This document shows positions 34,152 through 42,243 of a DNA stretch of 64,000 bases, piece by piece. The stretch lies in NCBI RefSeq assembly GCF_024346715.1, contig NZ_AP024853.1:186001-250000 (forward strand), read 5' to 3'. The translations under genes were made by a program, and so were the position numbers. The stretch comes from Photobacterium swingsii (lineage in GTDB: Bacteria > Pseudomonadota > Gammaproteobacteria > Enterobacterales > Vibrionaceae). Each line of letters starts with the position of its first letter. The first letter of the stretch is position 1. The notes below the pieces were generated by a model. The model was not told the origin of the DNA and ran no database searches. It was given only the letters and a program-made list of their open reading frames with translations.

Positions 34152-34332
34152 GATTTCTTGTTTGTCATGCTGATGTTTTCTGTTTCTTTTGTCTATTAAT
34201 GCGAGTCGCCGTTTTAACGGGCAAAAGAAAGAGTAATACGAGCCAACCCTTAATTGTGTTTGCGGTAAGGCCAATTTTAGTTGACCTCTATTTTTATTGA
34301 CCGCGGCAAAGAGTAAATCGAAGGAAGAGACT

Positions 34333-35790
34333 ATGTTTTCAGCGGCTTCGGAAAAAAAATCACAACGCCAATCGGACAGTCCTGTTCCTTTCCAATCAAG
34401 GACAATGCTGCTTCGCCAAGGAATAGTGGTTGATCATAGGCAAGAGCAAAAAGCCGATATTCTTATCATTGATGGGAAAATCGCTGAAATAGCGCCTGAG
34501 ATTCATACTATTCCTGAGTCATGTGAAATTATTGAAGCGACGGGCTTATATGTGATGCCTGGCGGTATTGATGTTCATACTCACTTCAATATTGATGTCG
34601 GTATCGCTCGCAGTTGTGATGATTTTCTTTCTGGTACTCGATCTGCAGCTTGTGGCGGTACCACTATGGTCATCGATCATATGGGGTTTGGCCCGAAAGG
34701 ATGCAGTCTCCATCATCAGCTCAATGTATACCAAGCGTATGCCAAGGATACGGCAGCAATTGATTACAGTTTTCATGGTGTTATTCAGCATGTTAATGAC
34801 GACATTCTCGCTGAAATGGCATCAATGGTTGAAGAAGAAGGGATATCCAGCTTTAAGTTATATCTTACCTACGGCTACAAGCTCGATGATGCCGAGGTTT
34901 TAAAGGCACTGATGCAGCTTAAACAAGTGGGGGCGTTGGCAACGGTTCATCCAGAGAATGACGCTGCGATTGCCTTGCGTCGAACACAGTTGCTTGAGCA
35001 AGGTAAAACCCAACCTAAATATCATGCGATAAGCCGCCCACTTGAATGCGAAGCCGAAGCGATCGCTAGAATGATCAATCTCGCTAAATTAGCGGGGGAT
35101 GCGCCGCTGTATATTGTTCATCTTTCCAATGGCTTGGGTTTAGACTATGCGCGTCTTGCTCGCGACAACCACCAACCGGTATGGGTTGAAACCTGTCCGC
35201 AATATCTGATGCTTGATGATAGCTGCTATGAAAAAGAAGATGCACTGAAATACATTCTGAGTCCGCCATTACGGCCTGCCGCTGAGCGAGAAAAACTGTG
35301 GGCAGGGCTAGTGGATGGGAGCATTGATACCATAGCGACCGATCATTGTTCATTTACCTACCATGAGCAGAAACAGCGTGGCAAAGACAATTTTAGCGCA
35401 TGTCCTAATGGCATGCCGGGTGTTGAAACCCGAATGCCATTGATGTTTTCAGAAGGTGTGATGAAAGGGCGTCTCAGTCCGAGCCGCTTTGTTGAGTTAA
35501 CCAGTTATCTTCCAGCCAAACTGTTCGGCCTTTATCCTCAAAAAGGGGCATTACAAGTGGGTTCGGATGCTGATTTTGTGCTCTTTGACCCAGAACAGAA
35601 TGTCACGATTACTCACGAGCTATTGCACGACAATGCAGATTACACCCCGTTTGAGAATACCCCAACCCAAGGTTGGCCAGTAATGACCATCAGTCGAGGA
35701 GAGGTTGTTGCACGTAATCGAGAGTTTACGGGCAAAGCAGGGAATGGCCGATTTATTCCTCGCAAATCATTTGATGCGAATGCGCTATAA
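34333..35790 (+). CDS. hyuA: HyuA, hydantoinase/dihydropyrimidinase-family amidohydrolase
   Basis: A 485-residue cyclic-amide hydrolase. Metal ligands appear in GGIDVHTHFNID, the probable carboxylated Lys in SSFKLYLTYGYK, ATVHPEND, YIVHLSNG and the catalytic Asp in ATDHCSFT. The body matches E. coli HyuA (461), but there is an N-terminal extension of about 23 polar residues (MFSAASEKKSQRQSDS). It opens a hydantoin- or dihydropyrimidine-like ring in purine breakdown. ATG 34333 follows AAGGAAGAG at 34321-34329. The ATG that would give an E. coli-like N-terminus lies about 23 codons further on, so the extension could be an annotation choice. Confidence 0.9.
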   Translation: MFSAASEKKSQRQSDSPVPFQSRTMLLRQGIVVDHRQEQKADILIIDGKIAEIAPEIHTIPESCEIIEATGLYVMPGGIDVHTHFNIDVGIARSCDDFLSGTRSAACGGTTMVIDHMGFGPKGCSLHHQLNVYQAYAKDTAAIDYSFHGVIQHVNDDILAEMASMVEEEGISSFKLYLTYGYKLDDAEVLKALMQLKQVGALATVHPENDAAIALRRTQLLEQGKTQPKYHAISRPLECEAEAIARMINLAKLAGDAPLYIVHLSNGLGLDYARLARDNHQPVWVETCPQYLMLDDSCYEKEDALKYILSPPLRPAAEREKLWAGLVDGSIDTIATDHCSFTYHEQKQRGKDNFSACPNGMPGVETRMPLMFSEGVMKGRLSPSRFVELTSYLPAKLFGLYPQKGALQVGSDADFVLFDPEQNVTITHELLHDNADYTPFENTPTQGWPVMTISRGEVVARNREFTGKAGNGRFIPRKSFDANAL

Positions 35791-35922
35791 CGTGGCGAGA
35801 TGAAAGTGGGTAGATTTCCATATAAAACTATCCACTTTCTGGAGCCGCGGCTGTGAGTATTAATAGCATTCTTTTCCGTTCTCACTTAATCGCTACAATT
35901 ATGTGTTTTTATGGGCCGTTAA

Positions 35923-37338
35923 TTAGCGAACTCTAACCTGATTTCTCCCATTCTCCTTGGCATCATACAGTGCTGAGTCTGCGCGTTTCATGGCTGATTT
36001 GAAGCTGTCCTTCACTGATATATCTGTAATACCAATTGATAATGAAACCAGTGTTTCTTGTTCTACATTTTCTTTTATTCGATTGGCAATAGTGACAGCG
36101 TGCTGTGCATTCATATTAAGCAATATGATAAATTCATCTCCTCCCCACCGAATAAACTCATCGCTATCTCTTAGGCAGCTGTTAGCTATTTCGGCAACTT
36201 GTTTTAAAACCCGATCGCCTTCTGAGTGCCCAAAAGTATCGTTAATTGATTTAAAATGGTCGATATCAAAGGCAATCATAGAGTATTCAGTTTGCCTTAT
36301 CTTTTGCCAATAGCGGTATTTTTTGATTTGACTATCAAGATAATTACGGTTGCGGCAGTGGGTAAGTGAATCGTAAAAAGCTGCGCGCTTTAATCGATTA
36401 CTTTGATAGATACTGGCTGAGAGGTTTATGAGTACCACAATTATAGTAAGGGCAACCCCAAGGAGAAAGGAATAAAAGTGCTGCTTTCTTGACTGATTAT
36501 AATAGTCAGTCACGTTGATCTTCAGAAGAAGAACCCTGTTAATATCTTTTAAATAATGAAAATAGAAGAGAAAACTCTCACTCGCATTGTGTTTCCATAT
36601 AATCTGGTTTTCATTCTCTATAGACTGAAATTTTTCTTTGGAAACATGAGGGTACAGAGAGTAAATTGATTCGCCTTTAATCGATTTAGGCAGTCTTATT
36701 TCACCATTTTTTGTAAGAAAGGATACATCGATACCTTCATCTAATGCTTGAATTCTATTGTAAAATTCATCATAGTTTATTCCGACCCCCAGAATACCGA
36801 TCACCTGTTTACTTTTGTTTTTGATTTTATGGTCATAATAAAAAGAGTAAAGCGTCTCATATTCCAAGTTATCAGGGTCATAAAAATAATATCGGTAATC
36901 TTGTGGCATCTCGAGAAAATCTTGGATCCACCTATCTCTTTCTGAACTTGTATCTATTGAAAGGATACGCCCTAAGCTATCTAAGTAAAGGTTACTTCGG
37001 ATATCGATTAAGCCTATATTCTTTACGGAAAGTGATTTTTCCTTTTCTTTAAGGTCCAGTAATATATCAGCAGGGTTATAATCTTGCTGTATTTTATAAG
37101 CGTATAACTCTGCGAGAACTTGACTAGCATATGCATAAGTGTCGTTTACATCTTGGAGTGTGCGAGAGGTATAGTTTGTTGTCCTTTCCAGAGCTGTATC
37201 GATCATCCTTTCGCGGAAAATGTTAAGGCTCATGTTGTAGTGGGCGAAATTAACAAGTGAAAGAACAATGATAATAAATAAAGCCATTCGCATTGAATCA
37301 ATCATATAATGATCAAAGTATGCCCGCTTAAATTTCAT
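35923..37338 (-). CDS. Membrane diguanylate cyclase with extracytoplasmic sensor
   Basis: A 471-residue protein with transmembrane helices at about 12-32 and 285-310 that flank a periplasmic Cache-like sensor region of some 250 residues. A GGDEF domain occupies about 325-471. The active site reads RWGGDEF (intact), preceded by the inhibitory c-di-GMP site RDSD at the correct five-residue spacing. It should make c-di-GMP from GTP in response to an external ligand. It is convergent with hyuA; no promoter or ligand clue is visible. It is not part of the purine or FHL pathways as far as can be seen. Confidence 0.88.
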   Translation of the reverse strand: MKFKRAYFDHYMIDSMRMALFIIIVLSLVNFAHYNMSLNIFRERMIDTALERTTNYTSRTLQDVNDTYAYASQVLAELYAYKIQQDYNPADILLDLKEKEKSLSVKNIGLIDIRSNLYLDSLGRILSIDTSSERDRWIQDFLEMPQDYRYYFYDPDNLEYETLYSFYYDHKIKNKSKQVIGILGVGINYDEFYNRIQALDEGIDVSFLTKNGEIRLPKSIKGESIYSLYPHVSKEKFQSIENENQIIWKHNASESFLFYFHYLKDINRVLLLKINVTDYYNQSRKQHFYSFLLGVALTIIVVLINLSASIYQSNRLKRAAFYDSLTHCRNRNYLDSQIKKYRYWQKIRQTEYSMIAFDIDHFKSINDTFGHSEGDRVLKQVAEIANSCLRDSDEFIRWGGDEFIILLNMNAQHAVTIANRIKENVEQETLVSLSIGITDISVKDSFKSAMKRADSALYDAKENGRNQVRVR

Positions 37339-37697
37339 TTAAACCTCATGACTTGATTAAAAGGATTATAAAAATAAAGAGATCAATAATTTCCTTTGCT
37401 TACGGAAAGTAATATCTTCATATGTTATTATTTCTAAGTCTGTGACTTTCTTAACGTACTGCATAAAAATATCGTGAGCATTCTCGCTGTATCTTTATTT
37501 CAACCGCTGTAGAAATGAGATACTGGGACGTTAGGGGCATTAATTTGCAGTTAATTTTTCCTCTTGTGGTGTGTGATAATTACTCATTCTCTTTCATCGT
37601 TACTAATGCGCTATAGCAAGCCTGCGTGATCTGCTTTAAAGTCTGATGAGTAGTTTTTGGAATTCATTTATCTTCATTTCTGTCATTCGAGGTCACC
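37339..37697. other. Noncoding stretch, nothing recognised
   Basis: A 359-bp AT-rich divergent intergenic region between the diguanylate cyclase and the RecX-like gene. A weak hairpin (TTTCC...GGAAA near 37390) is the only structure noted. It presumably holds both promoters. Confidence 0.4.
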
Positions 37698-38495
37698 ATG
37701 TTTACTCAGCGTCCTATTAAACAAGCCAAGACGATAGATAACGTCTATGGCAGCGCTTATTATCATCTCGAAGCGAAAGATCGTACCATTGGCGAGCTAC
37801 GGAAAAAGCTAGAGGCAAAAACCGATAATCAAGAATGGATCGACACGGTTTTAAATGACTTGATAGACCGTGGGTACCTTAAATCGGATAAAAAGTTTGC
37901 GGTACATTTTGCTGAAATGGCGTTTAATTCAGAAAAGGGCCGCCAGTACATTTTAACCAAGTTGAAAGAGAAGGGGATAGAGAGCTCAACAGCGAATGAA
38001 GCGATTGATCACCTAGTGAATCGCGACAACATTTGCGAACTTAGCTTATTGAGCAATCGCCTTTCAGCTATGCGTTTGGAGGGGCTATCGAGCGATAAAC
38101 TCTATTCGACATTGCTCAAACATGGTTTTCGGTCTTCTGATGTACGTGAAGCTATGCAATCTCATCCTGTTGCATCGACACTGGCTTCAAAGCAGAAAAT
38201 CAAAGCAGATAAAGCTGATATCGTGAAAGAGATCGAGCGGTTAGCCCGTAAGTTAAAAGGTAAGTCTGTTATTAAGCGTGAGCTACAGCAAAAGCTGATC
38301 GATGTGTCTCAGTTTGATGAACAAATTGAGAAACTAGAAAGGGATGGTTCGATTGATTTCTATCAAAATTGCCAACTACGGTTAGAGAAAAAACGCTTTG
38401 ATTTGACGAATTCAAAAGACAAAAGTAAAGCCTACGCCTATTTGTATTCTCATGGCTTTAGCTCGGACGAAATCAAAGAAACATTAGCAAGTTAG
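37698..38495 (+). CDS. RecX-family three-helix-repeat protein
   Basis: A 265-residue, highly charged, all-alpha protein with RecX-type repeats: SAYYHLEAKDRTIGELRKKL, LIDRGYLKSDKKFAVHFAEM, ILTKLKEKGIESSTANEAI, and similar blocks again in the C-terminal half ending YLYSHGFSSDEIKETL. Canonical RecX (about 150-166 residues) binds RecA filaments and is encoded beside recA. This one is longer, with extra repeats, and stands alone, so it is likely a paralogue with an unclear role. GAGGT precedes the ATG. Confidence 0.65.
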   Translation: MFTQRPIKQAKTIDNVYGSAYYHLEAKDRTIGELRKKLEAKTDNQEWIDTVLNDLIDRGYLKSDKKFAVHFAEMAFNSEKGRQYILTKLKEKGIESSTANEAIDHLVNRDNICELSLLSNRLSAMRLEGLSSDKLYSTLLKHGFRSSDVREAMQSHPVASTLASKQKIKADKADIVKEIERLARKLKGKSVIKRELQQKLIDVSQFDEQIEKLERDGSIDFYQNCQLRLEKKRFDLTNSKDKSKAYAYLYSHGFSSDEIKETLAS

Positions 38496-38539
38496 TTTCC
38501 AAGCAAGCGGTAAGTAGTTTAGGCGGTTCAATTAAGCTT

Positions 38540-38584
38540 GGTCACCACAACTCAAAGGATTAACAGCGATAAGCTGTGGTGACC
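38540..38584. repeat. 10-bp stem-loop between the RecX-like gene and focA
   Basis: GGTCACCACA (38540-38549) pairs perfectly with TGTGGTGACC (38575-38584) across a 25-nt loop. It lies between convergent genes and probably ends transcription or protects 3' ends; no clear T-run. Confidence 0.5.
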
Positions 38585-38628
38585 TGACGTTTTAGCGTTT
38601 TGACGTGCTATTTCTGGTTTGCTTTGGT

Positions 38629-39519
38629 TTATTTAGGAAGAGCTGCTTGCTCAGCACGTTGTTTTTCAAGTTGTGGGCGACGATGAATCGCCCAGTACGT
38701 TAACCCTACAAAGAAGCCACCACCGATAATATTGCCGATAGTGACAGGGATCAGGTTGTTAAATACAAAGTTGGTAACATTAAGGTCAGCAAATTCTGCA
38801 GCCGTGTGGCCAGTTTGAAGCCAAAACTCAGGTGAGGCGAAAGACTGGATCACTATGCCCATAGGGATCATAAACATGTTGGCAATGCTGTGCTCAAAGC
38901 CGCAGGCAACAAACATGGCAACAGGCAGAATCATGACCATTACTTTGTCGGTTGCGCTATGGCACGAGAAGGTCATCCATACCGCTAAACACACCATCAA
39001 ATTACACAAAATACCCAGCACGACCGCCTGAATAAAGGTGTGATGGATTTTGTGTTGCGCCACTTGCATCGCATGAATACCCCATTCACCGCTATTACCA
39101 AGGTGCTGTTTGGCAAGCCAAATCAAAGTCACAAAGAATAAAGCACCTAGCATGTTGCCAAAGTACACGGTGACCCAATTTCGGAATAACTGTCGATTGG
39201 TGATTCGATTACTGGCACGGGCAACGGTCGTTAATACGGTCGAGGTGAATAGTTCACCACCGCAGATCACCACCAAAATTAAGCCAAGGCTAAACGCGAT
39301 AGCGCCGACGAATTTAGCCATTCCCCATGCCATGCCGCCAGAACCTGTGGTGACTGTGATGTAGAAAACAAACGCGATAGAAATAAACACACCCGCGGTG
39401 ATCGCGAGTACAAAAGATTGTAATGGGTTTTTGGTCGCTTTATAGATACCAACTTCTTCAGCCTTGATCGTCATGTCGGTGGGCATGAGGGCATCAAATG
39501 GGTTTTGTTCGTTACTCAT
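38629..39519 (-). CDS. focA: Formate channel/transporter FocA (FNT family)
   Basis: A 296-residue inner-membrane protein with six main hydrophobic segments. FNT marks are NPLQSFVLAITAGVFISIAF, a glycine-rich GGELFTSTV loop, GILCNLMVCLAVWM and the histidine-containing GFEHSIANMFMIP. It moves formate across the membrane to and from FdhF. It lies downstream of hypB on the same strand but has its own sigma-54 promoter (39629-39645) and upstream activator sites, so it belongs to the formate regulon in its own right. Confidence 0.9.
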   Translation of the reverse strand: MSNEQNPFDALMPTDMTIKAEEVGIYKATKNPLQSFVLAITAGVFISIAFVFYITVTTGSGGMAWGMAKFVGAIAFSLGLILVVICGGELFTSTVLTTVARASNRITNRQLFRNWVTVYFGNMLGALFFVTLIWLAKQHLGNSGEWGIHAMQVAQHKIHHTFIQAVVLGILCNLMVCLAVWMTFSCHSATDKVMVMILPVAMFVACGFEHSIANMFMIPMGIVIQSFASPEFWLQTGHTAAEFADLNVTNFVFNNLIPVTIGNIIGGGFFVGLTYWAIHRRPQLEKQRAEQAALPK

Positions 39520-39628
39520 TATTTTATTCTCCCCTGGTCGGGTTATTGTGTAAGCCTAAATACCACGCAAAAGGTGTCGTGCAATATTGGCTTTAGCTGT
39601 TATTGGATATTGGATACAAACACTAGAT

Positions 39629-39645
39629 ATCAATAACCGTGCCAG
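39629..39645 (-). promoter_or_regulatory. Sigma-54 promoter of focA
   Basis: On the minus strand CTGGCACG-GTTA-TTGAT: perfect -24 element, 10-base spacing, -12 dinucleotide GA instead of GC. It is 110 bp upstream of the focA ATG. Confidence 0.68.
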
Positions 39646-39716
39646 ATGAAAATGGAGTGTTAAGTGATTGTTTTAAATGAAAGCTAGATGTTGTTGCTAG
39701 GTAGGAGTTGACAGAA

Positions 39717-39756
39717 ATGACGATGACACTTGGCTGTCAAAAGAAGGTGTCGACAC
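39717..39756. promoter_or_regulatory. Putative FhlA/HyfR activator sites upstream of focA
   Basis: ATGACGA at 39717-39723 and the palindrome TGTCGACA at 39748-39755 (within GTGTCGACAC), about 70-110 bp upstream of the focA sigma-54 promoter. The same two words occur before hyfA and hydN. TTGACAG (39708-39714) and CTGTCAA (39734-39740) form a further inverted repeat around the first element. Confidence 0.6.
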
Positions 39757-39822
39757 AGCTTACTCTGTCAATCTCTGTCTATTCAATTAGCGACAAATCG
39801 CACAGAGTAGACAGAGTAAGCT
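39757..39822 (-). repeat. 13-bp inverted repeat between hypB and focA
   Basis: AGCTTACTCTGTC (39757-39769) is the exact complement of GACAGAGTAAGCT (39810-39822), enclosing 40 nt. Secondary copies of the CTCTGT motif allow alternative pairing. It directly follows hypB in the minus-strand transcript, so it may separate hypAB from focA expression. Confidence 0.6.
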
Positions 39823-39854
39823 AATAGTAAAGTGAAGAAATTCAGCGGTCAGAA

Positions 39855-40937
39855 TTAGGCATTATTGAGCCAATCTAACCAAGCCTCCATGCCTTCACCT
39901 GTTGTCGCAGAAAGCTTGAGTACTTGAATGTATGGATTCACTTTGCGCGCATTTTCAATGCAGGCTTCAACATCAAAGGCGACGTAGGGCAGTAAGTCGA
40001 TTTTGTTGATGATCATCAGTTGTGAAGCGGCAAACATATTTGGGTATTTGAGCGGCTTATCTTCCCCTTCGGTTACCGATAGAATCGCGACTTTGTACTT
40101 CTCGCCTAAATCAAAGCTGGCAGGGCAAACCAAGTTTCCCACGTTCTCAATAAACAAGAGTCCGTCTTGTTCAAGGCCCAGCTGGTGGCAGGCATCGTGA
40201 ACCATTTTCGCGTCTAAGTGGCAGCCTTTGCCTGTATTGACTTGAATAGCATCTACACCTGTTTCACGAATACGATCGGCATCGTTAGTGGTTTGCTGAT
40301 CACCCTCAATTACAGCGCAGGCTCTATCGCTTTGTTGAATCCGCTTTAAGGTTTCAGTTAGCAGGGTCGTTTTGCCTGAACCTGGACTTGATACCAAATT
40401 CAATACGAGTTGATTGGCTTGGTCAAAGTGTTCACGGTTGTGGCTAGCAAGGTGATTATTTTTGCTGAGCACATCCATTTCAATTTCAATCAATTTGCGT
40501 TGGCTAACACCTGCGACATGGGTTTCGGCTTCACCTTTGCCGTAATGTAAATCGCCATGAGCGGATTGTTCTGGTGTCAGTTCATGCGCATGTTGGTGAT
40601 CGTGATGCTCTTCATGCGAATGACCATGTGAATGCGTGTGTGAGTGGTCATGCGGATGAGCATGGTGGTGATCGTGGCTATGCGTGTGTTGCTGTTGTGA
40701 TTGGTGCTGTGATGATGGGTCAGGGTAATGATAATGATGGTGGTGAACATCGCCCTGATGATGATAGTGGTGATGCACAATAACAGGTTGTGGATTTTCT
40801 TGGTGAGCCGCTACATGTGAGTGGCTATGTGGGTGTTCGTGGTGATGTCCGTGATGATGATCGTGGGGGTGGTCATGATGATGGTCAGCATTGACGTGTT
40901 CAATCTGGTTATCACCACATCCGCAAACATTGCACAT
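39855..40937 (-). CDS. hypB: Hydrogenase nickel-incorporation GTPase HypB with His-rich region
   Basis: A 360-residue protein. The N-terminal MCNVCGCG is the high-affinity nickel site. Residues about 13-135 contain roughly fifty histidines, a nickel-storage region much longer than in E. coli HypB. The G domain follows: [11 protein letters not shown] (Walker A), [10 protein letters not shown], the metal-site segment [25 protein letters not shown] and NKIDLLPY. It delivers nickel to the large hydrogenase subunit HyfG with HypA. ATG 40937 is just past the hypA stop (one base between); a TTG at 40946 is less likely. hypCDEF are not in this window. Confidence 0.93.
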   Translation of the reverse strand: MCNVCGCGDNQIEHVNADHHHDHPHDHHHGHHHEHPHSHSHVAAHQENPQPVIVHHHYHHQGDVHHHHYHYPDPSSQHQSQQQHTHSHDHHHAHPHDHSHTHSHGHSHEEHHDHQHAHELTPEQSAHGDLHYGKGEAETHVAGVSQRKLIEIEMDVLSKNNHLASHNREHFDQANQLVLNLVSSPGSGKTTLLTETLKRIQQSDRACAVIEGDQQTTNDADRIRETGVDAIQVNTGKGCHLDAKMVHDACHQLGLEQDGLLFIENVGNLVCPASFDLGEKYKVAILSVTEGEDKPLKYPNMFAASQLMIINKIDLLPYVAFDVEACIENARKVNPYIQVLKLSATTGEGMEAWLDWLNNA

Positions 40938-40938
40938 A

Positions 40939-41280
40939 TTATTCAACCTCTATTTCTTTAATTCGCATTTCATCGCCTTGCAGCACTTTTAGTTTGTAAC
41001 CTTGGCAGATCGGGCAGCTTTCCCCACGTTGGGCGAGAGAAACGGCTTTATCGCAATCATAGCAATGGGCTTCACCCGCTTTCGGTACTATTTCGAGTTT
41101 CGCATCTTGAGCGATGGTTTCTTTTGCTGCGAGATCGAAGCAGAACTTAATGGTGTCCGGTTCGACGCATGACAATACCCCGATTTCTAACCATACCTTG
41201 GTGACTTTGTTAAAGCCTTGCTGAGTAGCTTGCTCTACGACGAGATCAACTGTGTCCATACTCAGAGACATTTCATGCAT
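40939..41280 (-). CDS. hypA: Hydrogenase nickel-incorporation protein HypA
   Basis: A 113-residue metallochaperone. It has the nickel-binding N-terminal MHE and a zinc site made of two Cys pairs (CYDC near 73 and CPIC near 92). It works with HypB to insert nickel into the [NiFe] hydrogenase. It diverges from hyfA across a 348-bp control region. Confidence 0.92.
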   Translation of the reverse strand: MHEMSLSMDTVDLVVEQATQQGFNKVTKVWLEIGVLSCVEPDTIKFCFDLAAKETIAQDAKLEIVPKAGEAHCYDCDKAVSLAQRGESCPICQGYKLKVLQGDEMRIKEIEVE

Positions 41281-41430
41281 GGCGACTCCTAAACTTGCTA
41301 AAAATGATCGGCGGGGGAGTAAATATTCAAAGAGCGAAAATTAAATCATTAATTTTTAAAAAGTTTTGTGATGCTAATCAAATATAAATCAGTAGGCGTA
41401 TTGGGAAGCTTTTTATTTGTATGATGAAGT

Positions 41431-41459
41431 GATGATCGTCATCGTCATTAGTGTCGACA
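41431..41459. promoter_or_regulatory. Putative FhlA/HyfR activator sites in the hypA-hyfA region
   Basis: TCGTCAT occurs twice, overlapping (41436-41442 and 41442-41448), followed by GTGTCGACA at 41451-41459. They are 114 bp upstream of the hyfA sigma-54 promoter and could also serve hypA. The rest of 41281-41628 has no gene. Confidence 0.6.
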
Positions 41460-41498
41460 TTCGTTTTTATTCATGAAAAATAGCCTGATATATGCGAG

Positions 41499-41511
41499 CA
41501 AAATTTTGATT
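41499..41511 (-). promoter_or_regulatory. IHF-consensus site before hyfA
   Basis: CAA-AATT-TTGATT matches the complement of WATCAANNNNTTR exactly. It lies between the activator sites and the sigma-54 promoter, where IHF bending is normally needed. Confidence 0.5.
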
Positions 41512-41572
41512 TTTAAATTTTAAGTCTATTAAATTCAATGGATTATATTGTTTGCTTTGATGCTTGTTAATC

Positions 41573-41589
41573 TTGGTACGAAAGTTGTT
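41573..41589 (+). promoter_or_regulatory. Sigma-54 promoter of the hyf operon
   Basis: TTGGTACG-AAAG-TTGTT: GG at -24, 10-base spacing, GT in place of GC at -12. It is 40 bp before the hyfA ATG. Confidence 0.65.
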
Positions 41590-41628
41590 ATAGAAGGGGT
41601 TCGAACTGCAATTTAACTAAGGTTAGTT

Positions 41629-42243
41629 ATGAATCGCTTTGTTATTGCAGATCCTCAGTTATGTATCGGGTGTGGGACATGCATGGCAGCATGCTCTACA
41701 GCCCACAAAGCGGAAGGTCTGCAAGCTCACCCAAGATTGACTGTAATGAGACATAAGCAGGCCACTGCGCCTGTGCTATGCCGTCATTGTGAAGATGCAC
41801 CATGCGCGCAAGTATGTCCTGTCAATGCCATTACCCAAGAACAGGGTAGTGTTGTTGTGAATGAAAGCCTCTGTGTAGGCTGTACGCTTTGTGCCATTGC
41901 ATGCCCATTTGGTGCCATTGCCATAGATGGAAGTCGCCCTGTTGATATGGCGAACTCCTATGACATCTATATTCCCTCCACCGTCCATTCCAGTAACCCA
42001 TCAACCTCTAGCCCGCAATGTTTTGGTAAAGACATATTAGCGTGGGAGCCAGGTGTGAAGAGTATTGCTGTGAAGTGCGACTTATGTCAGTCCACCACTG
42101 GCTCGCCTGCCTGTATCGAAGTCTGTCCTACCAAGGCTTTGTTCTTGGTTGAAGAGCAAGGCATGGCTGATGCAAGTCAAAATAAGCGCAATGAGGCGGC
42201 TCTTGATGTTTCAACCATAGCTTTGGAGCGACAGGAATCATGA
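41629..42243 (+). CDS. hyfA: HyfA, 4Fe-4S ferredoxin-type electron carrier of hydrogenase 4
   Basis: A 204-residue protein with four Cys-rich clusters: CIGCGTCMAAC near 13, CRHCEDAPCAQVCP near 52, CVGCTLCAIACP near 84 and CDLCQ...CIEVCP near 145. It matches E. coli HyfA (205) and is homologous to HydN. It probably carries electrons from formate dehydrogenase into the Hyf complex. First gene of a tight operon; it overlaps hyfB by 4 bases (ATGA). Confidence 0.92.
   Translation: MNRFVIADPQLCIGCGTCMAACSTAHKAEGLQAHPRLTVMRHKQATAPVLCRHCEDAPCAQVCPVNAITQEQGSVVVNESLCVGCTLCAIACPFGAIAIDGSRPVDMANSYDIYIPSTVHSSNPSTSSPQCFGKDILAWEPGVKSIAVKCDLCQSTTGSPACIEVCPTKALFLVEEQGMADASQNKRNEAALDVSTIALERQES

Noticed and set aside
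40577..40783. Frames on both strands inside the His-rich part of hypB
   Set aside because: They arise from the CAY/RTG repeats encoding histidine and have no independent start signals.
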